This document shows, piece by piece, positions 1 through 5,290 of a stretch of 36,138 nucleotides of DNA. Source of the stretch: Lachnospiraceae bacterium (lineage in GTDB: Bacteria > Bacillota > Clostridia > Lachnospirales > Lachnospiraceae). Position 1 is the first letter of the stretch; each line of letters opens with the position of its first letter. The stretch is taken from assembly GCA_024696825.1 (NCBI GenBank), contig JAILGL010000070.1:1-36138 (forward strand). Reading direction: 5' to 3'. A program made the position numbers and the translations under genes. The notes beneath the pieces are model-generated. The model did no database searches. It saw only the letters and a program-made list of their open reading frames with translations, and was not told the origin of the DNA.

Positions 1-175
1 TATTTTCATAACGGCAGATACATTTAGGTTCATCCGACCAATCCCAGATAACCAGATACATCTTACCATCATCTACTTCCGGCTGAAGAACATAAGTATC
101 GTCTTTATAGACAAATTCTGCATCATGATAATGTGATACTAACTCATACAATTCATCAAATGTTATTCCCTTCAT
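1..175 (-). CDS. Hypothetical small acidic protein, possible immunity protein (3' end cut off by window)
   Basis: An open frame runs leftward from an ATG at 173-175 to the window edge, giving 58 residues that begin MKGITFDELYELVSHYHDAE and continue with an acidic, aromatic-rich stretch (V-I-W-D-W-S-D-E-P). The ATG overlaps the TGA stop of the preceding gene (ATGA overlap), which signals translational coupling. I do not recognise a named family. Small acidic proteins placed directly behind toxin-like domains are often immunity proteins, and that is the only basis for the suggestion. The C-terminus lies outside the window. Confidence 0.5.
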   Translation of the reverse strand, partial: MKGITFDELYELVSHYHDAEFVYKDDTYVLQPEVDDGKMYLVIWDWSDEPKCICRYEN

Positions 176-549
176 ACTTTCACCCCTTTGAATAATTTTT
201 TGTGTTTCTCATATAACTCGTCTCCGGGGTATATGTTTACAGGATTAGGCAATGTGTCTCCATCTTTATAATAATGAACATGCAGACTTTTACCCTTATA
301 ATGCATCCCGTAATCAATACGATACACCGGCATTCGATTTTCATCAAATGTGATATACTGATCAAAGGTTCCGTCTTTACGATACGAGACATAGGATGTC
401 CCCGGTGTATTTGATCGTTCCGGCAGGCTTACGCTTGCTTTAGGATCCTTGAGAGCAAGTACCTTCACCCCATCAACATAATCAACTGTTTCCCATCTTG
501 CAGGAGCTGAAAATCCCCCGCTTTCTAAAAATGAACCTCTACTTCCCAT
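172..549 (-). CDS. Phage/polymorphic-toxin-like hypothetical protein (H-x-H-Y-Y motif)
   Basis: A 125-residue protein starting MGSRGSFLESGGFS. A longer frame extends upstream, but the ATG at 547-549 is preferred because it overlaps the end of the upstream DUF4417 gene by 11 bp and because proteins beginning MGSRG are familiar from Firmicute prophages. The middle holds a Tyr/Gly-rich stretch (SNTPGTSYVSYRKDGTFDQY). The C-terminal third has RIDYGMHYKGKSLHVHYYKDG, a His-rich pattern like small toxin domains of polymorphic toxins. No secretion signal is visible. It is sandwiched between DUF4417 and a small acidic protein and overlaps both, so the three form one operon. A nuclease or toxin activity is inference only. 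Confidence 0.55.
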   Translation of the reverse strand: MGSRGSFLESGGFSAPARWETVDYVDGVKVLALKDPKASVSLPERSNTPGTSYVSYRKDGTFDQYITFDENRMPVYRIDYGMHYKGKSLHVHYYKDGDTLPNPVNIYPGDELYEKHKKLFKGVKV

Positions 550-1189
550 TTGCAGCACGCTCCTTCCATCTCTGTGAAAAACAGGGATAATAATGTACAT
601 TGTCATACTCATCCAATTCAGGAACGTTCCTGCCGCATACAATGAGATGCGTAGGTGTTTTAGCAGCCTGTAATTTACTTACGCCGGTCAAAAAGATCCT
701 TTTACTGTAAGGACTTGACATGCATCCATTGGATGATATTGCAATCGAGCTGTTTTCCGGCAATCCATCGAAGCACCACTCAAAATCAGCTTCTTCGCAC
801 CAGGTCGCGACAGGTATTACATCAAAGCCATTCATCTGCAGATAAAAGGCCATAACCCTGTTTCTTGTACAATTCCATATATTCTGTCCCGGAAGCAGTT
901 CCGGATGCATGGAATAATCAGTTGTTATAATGCCCGCAAATTTCTTGAGGTTATCGAAACTCATCTCAGGATGATTCCAAAAGCCCTCAAAGAGCGCATC
1001 ATCAATAAAGAAGTCCACCCAGTGATTTTCCGGGTCTCTTACTCCTTTTCGCTCATTATATCCAATAACATTACAAGGAATCGATTGTGTCGGATTTAAT
1101 TGCGGCAATCGGTACTTTCCGACTAATGTGGCACCGTGCCAGTAATACATTTTGAAAATATCATATTTTCTAATACCAGTTTTTAGCAT
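539..1189 (-). CDS. DUF4417 family protein
   Basis: A 216-residue protein that I recognise as DUF4417 from a chain of features: FFIDDALFEGFWNHPE, then FAGIITTDYSM, then IWNCTRNRVMAFYLQMNG, then VIPVATWC and FEWCFDGLP. The family is common in Firmicute prophages and integrative elements and has no established biochemical role that I know of. The ATG at 1187-1189 is supported by a ribosome binding site (AAAGGAG about six bases upstream). Its last codons overlap the next gene by 11 bp, so translation is probably coupled to the toxin-like protein downstream. There is no signal peptide or membrane segment, so it is likely cytoplasmic. Confidence 0.8.
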   Translation of the reverse strand: MLKTGIRKYDIFKMYYWHGATLVGKYRLPQLNPTQSIPCNVIGYNERKGVRDPENHWVDFFIDDALFEGFWNHPEMSFDNLKKFAGIITTDYSMHPELLPGQNIWNCTRNRVMAFYLQMNGFDVIPVATWCEEADFEWCFDGLPENSSIAISSNGCMSSPYSKRIFLTGVSKLQAAKTPTHLIVCGRNVPELDEYDNVHYYPCFSQRWKERAANGK

Positions 1190-1244
1190 ATTCTGCTCCT
1201 TTCACCCGATCTACGGGGATAAAATAATCATTGATTTTACAAGG

Positions 1245-1294
1245 CAGATATGCTAAAATATCTTTTACCACAAAGATTGCTTATAGCATATCTG
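1245..1294. repeat. 11-bp inverted repeat with 28-bp spacer
   Basis: CAGATATGCTA at 1245-1255 is repeated as its exact reverse complement TAGCATATCTG at 1284-1294. The repeat sits in the gap between the ImmA-like gene and the DUF4417 operon, upstream of the latter. It could be an operator or a remnant recombination site; nothing in the sequence decides between them. Confidence 0.5.
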
Positions 1295-1300
1295 GAATTA

Positions 1301-1349
1301 AACACGTTGACTACTGCTACCAACAGTTATCAATGTGTTTTTTCTTTAA
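1301..1349 (+). terminator. Hairpin with T-rich tail between accessory genes
   Basis: AACACGTTGA at 1301-1310 pairs with TCAATGTGTT at 1330-1339 (one G-T pair), with a further inner ACTG/CAGT pairing. Read on the plus strand the stem runs straight into TTTTTTC, as in an intrinsic terminator. Read on the minus strand, behind the ImmA-like gene, the tail is only GTGTTTAATT, so termination in that direction would be weak. Confidence 0.4.
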
Positions 1350-1376
1350 ATACAATCAATAGAACCACCTCCTTAC

Positions 1377-1934
1377 TTAAGCTACATCTATTTCCAATTG
1401 TTCCAAAATTCTGATTTCATAATCCTCATATTCATCCGGACCATATTGGAGCCATTTATCATAGTAATTCATTGCATAATTGGCCGCCTGAAATCCTATG
1501 TCAAAATTTTCCATAATATTTTCGACCGTCTTTTCGTCTATGACATTATGAATCAAAACAGGTGATGCGAGAGCATATTTTGCGAAGAATTTAGCCTCTG
1601 ATTCCTCTTCTTCACCTTCTTCAACATGACCAAGAATATAATGCCCTACCTCATGCATGATCGTCTGGTTGATGCGACTATAATCCTTTGACTCGTCATT
1701 GTAATATATAATCCATTCGCTGGTGTTAGTTTCAACGGAAAATCCATCATCACTATATTCCATCACTTTCAGCCTTTTCTTTTTAGATAAGGCTGAGTAA
1801 GGAATAACAGTCAATCCAATTTTAATCGCAACCTCAAAAGAGCTAATCGGCAACCCCTTTATATCATAGTCAACAAACATATCGGCGACAGCTTGCTTGA
1901 TATATTCGTATGTTTCATCACTAAGTCTCATCAT
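1377..1934 (-). CDS. ImmA/IrrE-type zinc metallopeptidase
   Basis: A 185-residue protein with the zinc-protease motif H-E-V-G-H at residues 94-98 and a second acidic cluster (E-S-E-A-K-F-F-A, about 111-118) that fits the family's third metal ligand. ImmA-type proteases (COG2856) cleave the XRE repressor of an integrative element or phage and so relieve repression. The gene overlaps the XRE gene upstream by 14 bp, the standard arrangement for such a pair. A GGGAG ribosome binding site precedes the tandem ATG codons. The whole length is intact, with no frameshift. The natural target is inferred to be the neighbouring repressor. Confidence 0.85.
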   Translation of the reverse strand: MMRLSDETYEYIKQAVADMFVDYDIKGLPISSFEVAIKIGLTVIPYSALSKKKRLKVMEYSDDGFSVETNTSEWIIYYNDESKDYSRINQTIMHEVGHYILGHVEEGEEEESEAKFFAKYALASPVLIHNVIDEKTVENIMENFDIGFQAANYAMNYYDKWLQYGPDEYEDYEIRILEQLEIDVA

Positions 1935-2256
1935 CTTCTCCCTTTTCCATCAATAATGCTATAAACTCCATTTTCTCCTCCTTGGTCATCTTAGATGCAT
2001 TCCTGGCTATAAGAGACTTTGCAAATACAAGGTCGCTATCCTTGTCCATCTCCTCATCATCCCTTAACAAGTCGTCAGCTGTCGTTCCAAGGGCTCTGGC
2101 GATTTTTATAAGATTCGTACCTCTGGGAACCCTATCGCCTTTAATATAATGAGATATTGCCGATTCTGTAATTCCAGTCATCTCTGATAATCTCTTTTGA
2201 GAGATACCCTTATTACCTAACATCTCTTTAATACGATAAGTTATGCTTCTTGCCAT
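1921..2256 (-). CDS. XRE-family helix-turn-helix repressor
   Basis: A 111-residue protein with a Cro/C1-type helix-turn-helix at about residues 5-62 (G-I-S-Q-K-R-L-S-E-M-T-G-I-T-E-S-A-I-S-H-Y), followed by an acidic tail (DDEEMDKDSD) and a C-terminal helix. The ATG is preceded by AAAGGAGG. A strong promoter with an inverted-repeat operator lies just upstream, so autoregulation is likely. Together with the overlapping ImmA-like protease it forms a repressor/anti-repressor pair typical of ICEBs1-like elements and prophages; here no integrase or structural gene remains in view. Confidence 0.9.
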   Translation of the reverse strand: MARSITYRIKEMLGNKGISQKRLSEMTGITESAISHYIKGDRVPRGTNLIKIARALGTTADDLLRDDEEMDKDSDLVFAKSLIARNASKMTKEEKMEFIALLMEKGEDDET

Positions 2257-2590
2257 TCTGCGTACCTCCTTTGGTTCTTTTTACCTTGACATAATGATAA
2301 TATCAAATAATTATCACTTTGTCAACTGTATCTGCGTAAATGTTGATTTTTATTTTATATTTATCGCAATATATGGGATTTCTGTTGTCGTAGTTGCAAT
2401 TTTCTTATGGATCATATTATACAGAGAACTTACAAAAGGACAAGTCTATTCACTGGAATCATCTTTACTCGAGGAAGACTCATCAAAAGCAAGTAATTTA
2501 GGGCTCTCCAGCTGGGTGCAAACTATCCTCAGCTGAGTTCAAATCTGCACCCACCTCTCCTCCAGCACAAGCTCTTATCATAATAGAAGA
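2257..2590. other. Gene-poor stretch upstream of the XRE repressor
   Basis: Beyond the XRE promoter this stretch holds no gene I can support. A plus-strand frame ending at 2536 contains one hydrophobic segment (about 2335-2420), but it has no ribosome binding site and no recognisable family, so it is at best the remains of a gene. Near its end CAGCTGGGTGCAAACT (2509-2524) and CAGCTGAGTTCAAATC (2530-2545) form an imperfect direct repeat. Confidence 0.35.
2295..2325 (-). promoter_or_regulatory. Promoter and operator of the XRE-ImmA operon
   Basis: On the minus strand a perfect -35 box TTGACA (2320-2325) is separated by exactly 17 bp from a -10 box TATTAT (2297-2302). An inverted repeat, TGATAAT at 2295-2301 and ATTATCA at 2310-2316, covers the -10 box and most of the spacer, which is a natural place for a repressor to block polymerase. 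A second TTGACA at 2286-2291 faces the opposite way, so a divergent promoter may once have existed. Confidence 0.75.
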
Positions 2591-2630
2591 AAGGCGTCCC
2601 ACGAGATACCGAATCTCGCAGAACACCTTA
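2578..2630 (-). terminator. Rho-independent terminator behind the recombinase remnant
   Basis: AAGGCGT (2591-2597) pairs with ACACCTT (2623-2629) with one mismatch, and an inner CGAGAT/ATCTCG stem closes on a five-base loop. Read on the minus strand the stem is followed by TTTCTTCTATT. It lies at the end of the recombinase remnant and would stop leftward transcription. Confidence 0.5.
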
Positions 2631-2860
2631 TTTCAAGCCTTTCAGAGGTGGGTCGCTTTTGCCGAATTGTATCAATTTTCGGTGGGAAACATCACCCTTG
2701 GAATCAAGCGTCCTGGTTGCCTCTTTTTCGAACCAGATCTCGATACCCAGCTCCTTCAGCCTCCGTATGACCGTCAGCGAATCCAGCATGTTCCTTGCGA
2801 ACCTTGATATCGACTTGCAGATTACGATGTCTATCTTCCCCCCTCGCAGTCATCGATCAT
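2628..2860 (-). pseudogene. Serine recombinase (resolvase/invertase) catalytic-domain fragment
   Basis: Reading the minus strand gives [20 protein letters not shown] and then [13 protein letters not shown] and TLDSKGD. This is the classic core of large and small serine recombinases (the S-R-F-A-R-N segment and the F-E-K-E segment before the D-S-K-G turn). The N-terminus with the nucleophilic Ser is absent. The start of the fragment (MIDDCEGG, from 2860) is in a different frame: a run of six G at 2838-2843 (minus strand) is one base short for an in-frame reading. After D-S-K-G-D similarity stops and a short unrelated tail runs to a TAA. It is therefore a truncated, frameshifted remnant of a mobile element, immediately downstream of an ABC exporter remnant. 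Confidence 0.75.
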
Positions 2861-3155
2861 TTGCGCTTTCAGATTTAAGAATCCTGTCGCAGTGACGGAT
2901 GGTCGAGAGGCGGTGGGCTATAACAATACGGGTAGATCCCATTTTATCCAAAGCATCTGCAACATGCTTTTGTGCAAGGTTATCCAGAGCCGATGTCGCC
3001 TCGTCTAAAATTATAATCTTCGACTTTGACAAGACGGCTCTCACTATCATGATTCTCTGTTTCTGACCGCCGAAAATGTTCCCACTCCCCTCGGAAATCA
3101 GGGTATGCTCCGTGATATGCAGCTTAATAAAAACATCCGAAAGAGCTTGGTTCAC
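2850..3155 (-). pseudogene. ABC exporter ATP-binding domain fragment (bacteriocin-exporter-like)
   Basis: About 95 residues match the second half of an ABC transporter nucleotide-binding domain. They show a degenerate signature (GSGNIFGGQKQR in place of L-S-G-G-Q-R-Q-R), Walker B with D-loop (IIILDEATSALDN) and the switch His (IVIAHRLSTIRHCDRI). The wording (HTLISEGSGNI, IRHCDRI) resembles NHLP/NHLM-type peptide-exporter ATPases. The Walker A half and any membrane domain are missing. The natural frame ends right after C-D-R-I and runs into sequence belonging to a serine recombinase, so the reading frame is a junction product. It cannot be a working ATPase. Confidence 0.75.
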
Positions 3156-3263
3156 CGGGACGGACTCCCTTGCATAAAATCCATTCAGCTATATTCGCCA
3201 ATCTGAGAACAAAAAGAAATATAGCCACAGCAAAAATAAAAATATGCACTGCTTTTAAGAGAG

Positions 3264-3310
3264 AAAACAAAAATCGCTGTACCTACCGAAAACACGGCAT
3301 TCACAGCGAT
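3264..3310 (-). terminator. Terminator hairpin beyond the tRNA-Ser 3' fragment
   Basis: ATCGCTGT (3273-3280) and ACAGCGAT (3303-3310) form a perfect 8-bp stem with an inner CCG/CGG pairing. On the minus strand the stem is followed by TTTTTGTTTTC. It lies just beyond the duplicated tRNA-Ser 3' end and may be the terminator that originally served the tRNA before insertion (inference). Confidence 0.6.
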
Positions 3311-3322
3311 AAATTGAAACTT

Positions 3323-3340
3323 AGAAGGAGGGATTTGAAC
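3323..3340 (-). repeat. Duplicated tRNA-Ser 3' end (putative att site)
   Basis: The 18 bases AGAAGGAGGGATTTGAAC are identical to 3560-3577 inside the tRNA-Ser gene and cover its T-loop and 3' acceptor side. The rest of the tRNA is absent, and the T stem cannot form with the flanking bases. A short direct repeat of a tRNA 3' end is the usual scar left by an integrase that targets a tRNA. Confidence 0.65.
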
Positions 3341-3492
3341 AGGCCCTTCCGGTGTCAGCAAATCGCCCTTCCCTTTAGTCGGGCTCTTTGGACACCGTCA
3401 CAAAAGCGCCTCGCTTCTTCCGCCACCGGCGGCGCTTCGGTGCTTTTGCCCCCGCCGCTCGCGGCGCTCGGACAAATCTACTTTTTCCGCAC
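3341..3492. other. GC-rich, strongly structured block inside the tRNA-Ser duplication
   Basis: This stretch is far richer in G+C than its surroundings and is built from nested inverted repeats. CAAAAGCGCC (3401-3410) faces GGTGCTTTTG (3439-3448), with CCGCC/GGCGG between them, and a second compact GCCGC/GCGGC hairpin lies around 3452-3466. CGGTGTC and GACACCG form a wider pairing at its left side. I see no coding sense on either strand. It may be a mobile palindromic element or a small structured RNA; the sequence alone does not settle this. Confidence 0.4.
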
Positions 3493-3519
3493 AAAAAAAA
3501 GAAGGCCTAAAGCCTTCTT
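3493..3519 (-). terminator. Terminator of the tRNA-Ser gene
   Basis: AAGAAGGC (3499-3506) and GCCTTCTT (3512-3519) form a perfect 8-bp stem with a 5-base loop. Read on the minus strand it is followed by an unbroken run of T (the A run at 3493-3500 on the plus strand). It lies about 38 bp beyond the tRNA 3' end and in the right orientation. Confidence 0.85.
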
Positions 3520-3556
3520 GCTTTTGTACGGAGAAAACTTCTCCTCCATTTCATTA

Positions 3557-3644
3557 CGGAGAAGGAGGGATTTGAACCCTCGCGCCGCTCACGCGACCTA
3601 CACCCTTAGCAGGGGCGCCTCTTCAGCCTCTTGAGTACTTCTCC
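3557..3644 (-). tRNA. tRNA-Ser (anticodon GCT)
   Basis: The minus strand folds as a class II tRNA. The acceptor stem GGAGAAG (from 3644) pairs with CTTCTCC (ending at 3558), and G at 3557 is the discriminator base, as usual for serine. The anticodon loop reads C-T-GCT-A-A, giving GCT. A long variable arm follows (CGCGTGAGCGGCG), then the T arm GAGGGTTCAAATCCCTC. The 3' CCA is not encoded. A consensus promoter precedes it and a terminator follows. Its 3' end is duplicated at 3323-3340. Confidence 0.95.
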
Positions 3645-3673
3645 CTGTCAACGGTTAACCGTCAGCGATAATT

Positions 3674-3702
3674 AGTATATCAAATATCTCTAATATAGTC
3701 AA
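3674..3702 (-). promoter_or_regulatory. Promoter of tRNA-Ser
   Basis: On the minus strand TTGACT (3697-3702) and TATACT (3674-3679) are separated by exactly 17 bp, close to the sigma-A consensus. Transcription would begin near 3667, about 22 bases before the mature tRNA. The promoter lies within about 10-40 bp of the end of the fumarase beta gene. A 12-bp palindrome, ACGGTTAACCGT, lies at 3651-3662 in the leader. Confidence 0.8.
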
Positions 3703-3712
3703 ATACTTTTTA

Positions 3713-4240
3713 TTAGCTTTCGTATAGATTATTGCCTTCTTTATCTATTATAACGATAACCGGAAGGTTTTCTACCTCAAGCTTTCTAATGGCTTCTGTT
3801 CCAAGATCATCATAGGCGATAACCTCTGCCTTCTTTATACATTTGGATAAAAGGGCACCAGCTCCACCAATGGCTGCAAAATATACAGCCTTATTTTTCT
3901 TTATGGATTCAATAACTGCTTCATTTCTTCTGCCCTTTCCAATCATTCCTGTAAGGCCTAAGTCTAAAAGCTTTGGTGTATATTTATCCATTCTTCCTGC
4001 TGTGGTAGGGCCTGCTGAACCTATTACCTGTCCCTCTCTTGCTGGTGAAGGTCCAAGATAATAAATAATATTATCCTTTAAATCAAGTGGTAACTTCTTA
4101 CCCTCTTCTAAGGTTTCTATCATTCTTTTATGGGCAGCATCTCTTGCTGTATAAATGGTTCCTGTTATATATACGTAATCCCCTGATTTAAGGTTTTCTA
4201 CCTTTTCCCTGGTTAAAGGTGTTTCAATATAAGTTTCCAT
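3713..4240 (-). CDS. fumB: Class I fumarate hydratase, beta subunit
   Basis: A 175-residue protein matching the C-terminal (beta) part of iron-sulfur class I fumarases and L-tartrate dehydratases. It shows G-P-T-T-A-G-R-M-D (about 78-86), G-M-I-G-K-G-R-R (98-105) and A-A-I-G-G-A-G-A-L. With the alpha subunit it would interconvert fumarate and malate in the cytoplasm. The gene follows the alpha gene by about 50 bp on the same strand and is presumably co-transcribed. Two-gene fumarases are usual in anaerobic Firmicutes. Tartrate dehydratase is the alternative, since the families are hard to separate by sequence. The symbol is by analogy. Confidence 0.85.
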   Translation of the reverse strand: METYIETPLTREKVENLKSGDYVYITGTIYTARDAAHKRMIETLEEGKKLPLDLKDNIIYYLGPSPAREGQVIGSAGPTTAGRMDKYTPKLLDLGLTGMIGKGRRNEAVIESIKKNKAVYFAAIGGAGALLSKCIKKAEVIAYDDLGTEAIRKLEVENLPVIVIIDKEGNNLYES

Positions 4241-4293
4241 GATTTAACCTCTTTTTATATTTTCCATATTAAAATGTTTTATTTAACTATTAC

Positions 4294-5136
4294 TTATATA
4301 ACTCTGGTGGCGTGTCTGTCCACGTGACAACACATATTTACTGCTACAGGGAGTCCTGCTATATGAGTTGGATATGCGATTATATTTACTGCTAAGGCTG
4401 TTGTGGAGCCATGTAATCCTGCAGGTCCTATGTCTAACTTATTAATCTTTTCAAGCATTTCAATCTCTAAGTCACGAAGATATTCTACCTCATTATGTTC
4501 ATTTAAATTTCTTGTAAGGGCCTTTTTAGACATTAGAGCGCATTTTTCAAATGTACCGCCTATTCCTACTCCTACAACAAATGGAGGGCAGGCATTAGGT
4601 CCTGCGTTCTTTACAGCATCAAGTATGGCATCCTTTACGCCTTCGATACCATCAGCTGGCTTTAACATATAGACCTTACTCATATTTTCACTTCCAAAGC
4701 CCTTTGGTGCTACTGTTATCTCTATATTTTCACCAGATACTATTTCATAATGAATAATTCCAGGTGTGTTATCCTTGGTATTCTCACGAAGGATAGGATC
4801 CTTTACTACTGATTTTCTAAGATATCCTTCTGTGTAACCCTGTCTGATGCCTTCATTTACGGCATCTTCAAGATTCATTCCTTCTATATGTACATCCTGA
4901 CCTATCTTTAAAAATACCACTGCCATTCCTGTATCCTGGCAGATAGGAATACTTTCATTTTTGGCTATCTCCATATTTTCCTTTAGCTGTGAAAGTATTT
5001 TTTTACCTAATTCAGAGCTTTCATTTTCTGAAGCTTCTAATATTCTGTTCTTTACATCCTCTGATAATTCGAGGTTTGCAGAAATGCACATTTCCTTAAT
5101 GTTTTTTATAATTTCATCTGTATGTACTGTTCTCAT
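4294..5136 (-). CDS. fumA: Class I fumarate hydratase, alpha subunit
   Basis: A 280-residue iron-sulfur hydro-lyase alpha subunit. Cysteines expected to bind the oxygen-sensitive [4Fe-4S] cluster are visible in PICQDTG, NACPPF and FEKCALMSKKAL, with the G-V-G-I-G-G loop between the last two. The frame is open further upstream to 5178, but the ATG at 5136 (MRTVHTDEIIKNIKEMC) is chosen because GGAG lies about six bases upstream and the family starts there. It is the first gene of a pair with the beta subunit. A conspicuous dyad lies in its upstream region (5159-5190). Tartrate dehydratase is the alternative activity. Confidence 0.87.
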   Translation of the reverse strand: MRTVHTDEIIKNIKEMCISANLELSEDVKNRILEASENESSELGKKILSQLKENMEIAKNESIPICQDTGMAVVFLKIGQDVHIEGMNLEDAVNEGIRQGYTEGYLRKSVVKDPILRENTKDNTPGIIHYEIVSGENIEITVAPKGFGSENMSKVYMLKPADGIEGVKDAILDAVKNAGPNACPPFVVGVGIGGTFEKCALMSKKALTRNLNEHNEVEYLRDLEIEMLEKINKLDIGPAGLHGSTTALAVNIIAYPTHIAGLPVAVNMCCHVDRHATRVI

Positions 5137-5158
5137 TTTAAACTCCATATTCATTAGT

Positions 5159-5196
5159 AGCCCAATTAGGACTTTCATCCTAATTGAGCTATTATA
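5159..5196 (-). promoter_or_regulatory. 13-bp dyad and -10 box upstream of the fumarase operon
   Basis: AGCCCAATTAGGA (5159-5171) and TCCTAATTGAGCT (5178-5190) form a near-perfect 13-bp inverted repeat (one G-T pair as RNA) around a 6-base loop. A perfect -10 box TATAAT (minus strand, 5191-5196) abuts it, although no good -35 box stands 17 bp away. If that box is used, transcription starts inside the dyad, so the dyad is more likely a DNA operator. If transcription starts further upstream it would be an mRNA hairpin about 22 bases ahead of the start codon. Confidence 0.5.
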
Positions 5197-5250
5197 TAAG
5201 TTTATTTTATTAATAATTTATTTGTTTTGTTACATTTTATAAGCTTTTAA

Positions 5251-5267
5251 ATGCTTATTATAAGCAT
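5251..5267 (-). terminator. Weak hairpin behind gyrA
   Basis: ATGCTTA and TAAGCAT form a perfect 7-bp stem with a 3-base loop, about 25 bp after the gyrA stop codon. The tail on the minus strand is only TTTAAAAG, so termination would be leaky at best. Confidence 0.3.
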
Positions 5268-5290
5268 AGATTTTATACTTTAAATGCTAT

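Noticed and set aside
2243-2536. A plus-strand reading frame with one hydrophobic segment
   Set aside because: It starts inside the XRE gene on the other strand, has no ribosome binding site or known family, and in-frame starts after the promoter are poor. It may be the end of a lost gene but cannot be supported as a CDS.
3273-3310. Hairpin considered as an integron attC-like site
   Set aside because: The characteristic GTTRRRY/RYYYAAC ends are absent, and the T run on the minus strand makes a terminator the simpler reading.
3170-3634. A plus-strand reading frame of 154 codons containing the phrase R-R-R-D-L-N-P-R
   Set aside because: That phrase is the well-known false translation of the reverse strand of a tRNA T arm. 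The frame covers the tRNA-Ser, its terminator and the att copy, and is not a gene.
3651-3662. 12-bp palindrome ACGGTTAACCGT ahead of tRNA-Ser considered as an operator
   Set aside because: It lies in the transcribed leader after a consensus promoter. Without a second copy or known regulator there is no ground to call it more than a palindrome.
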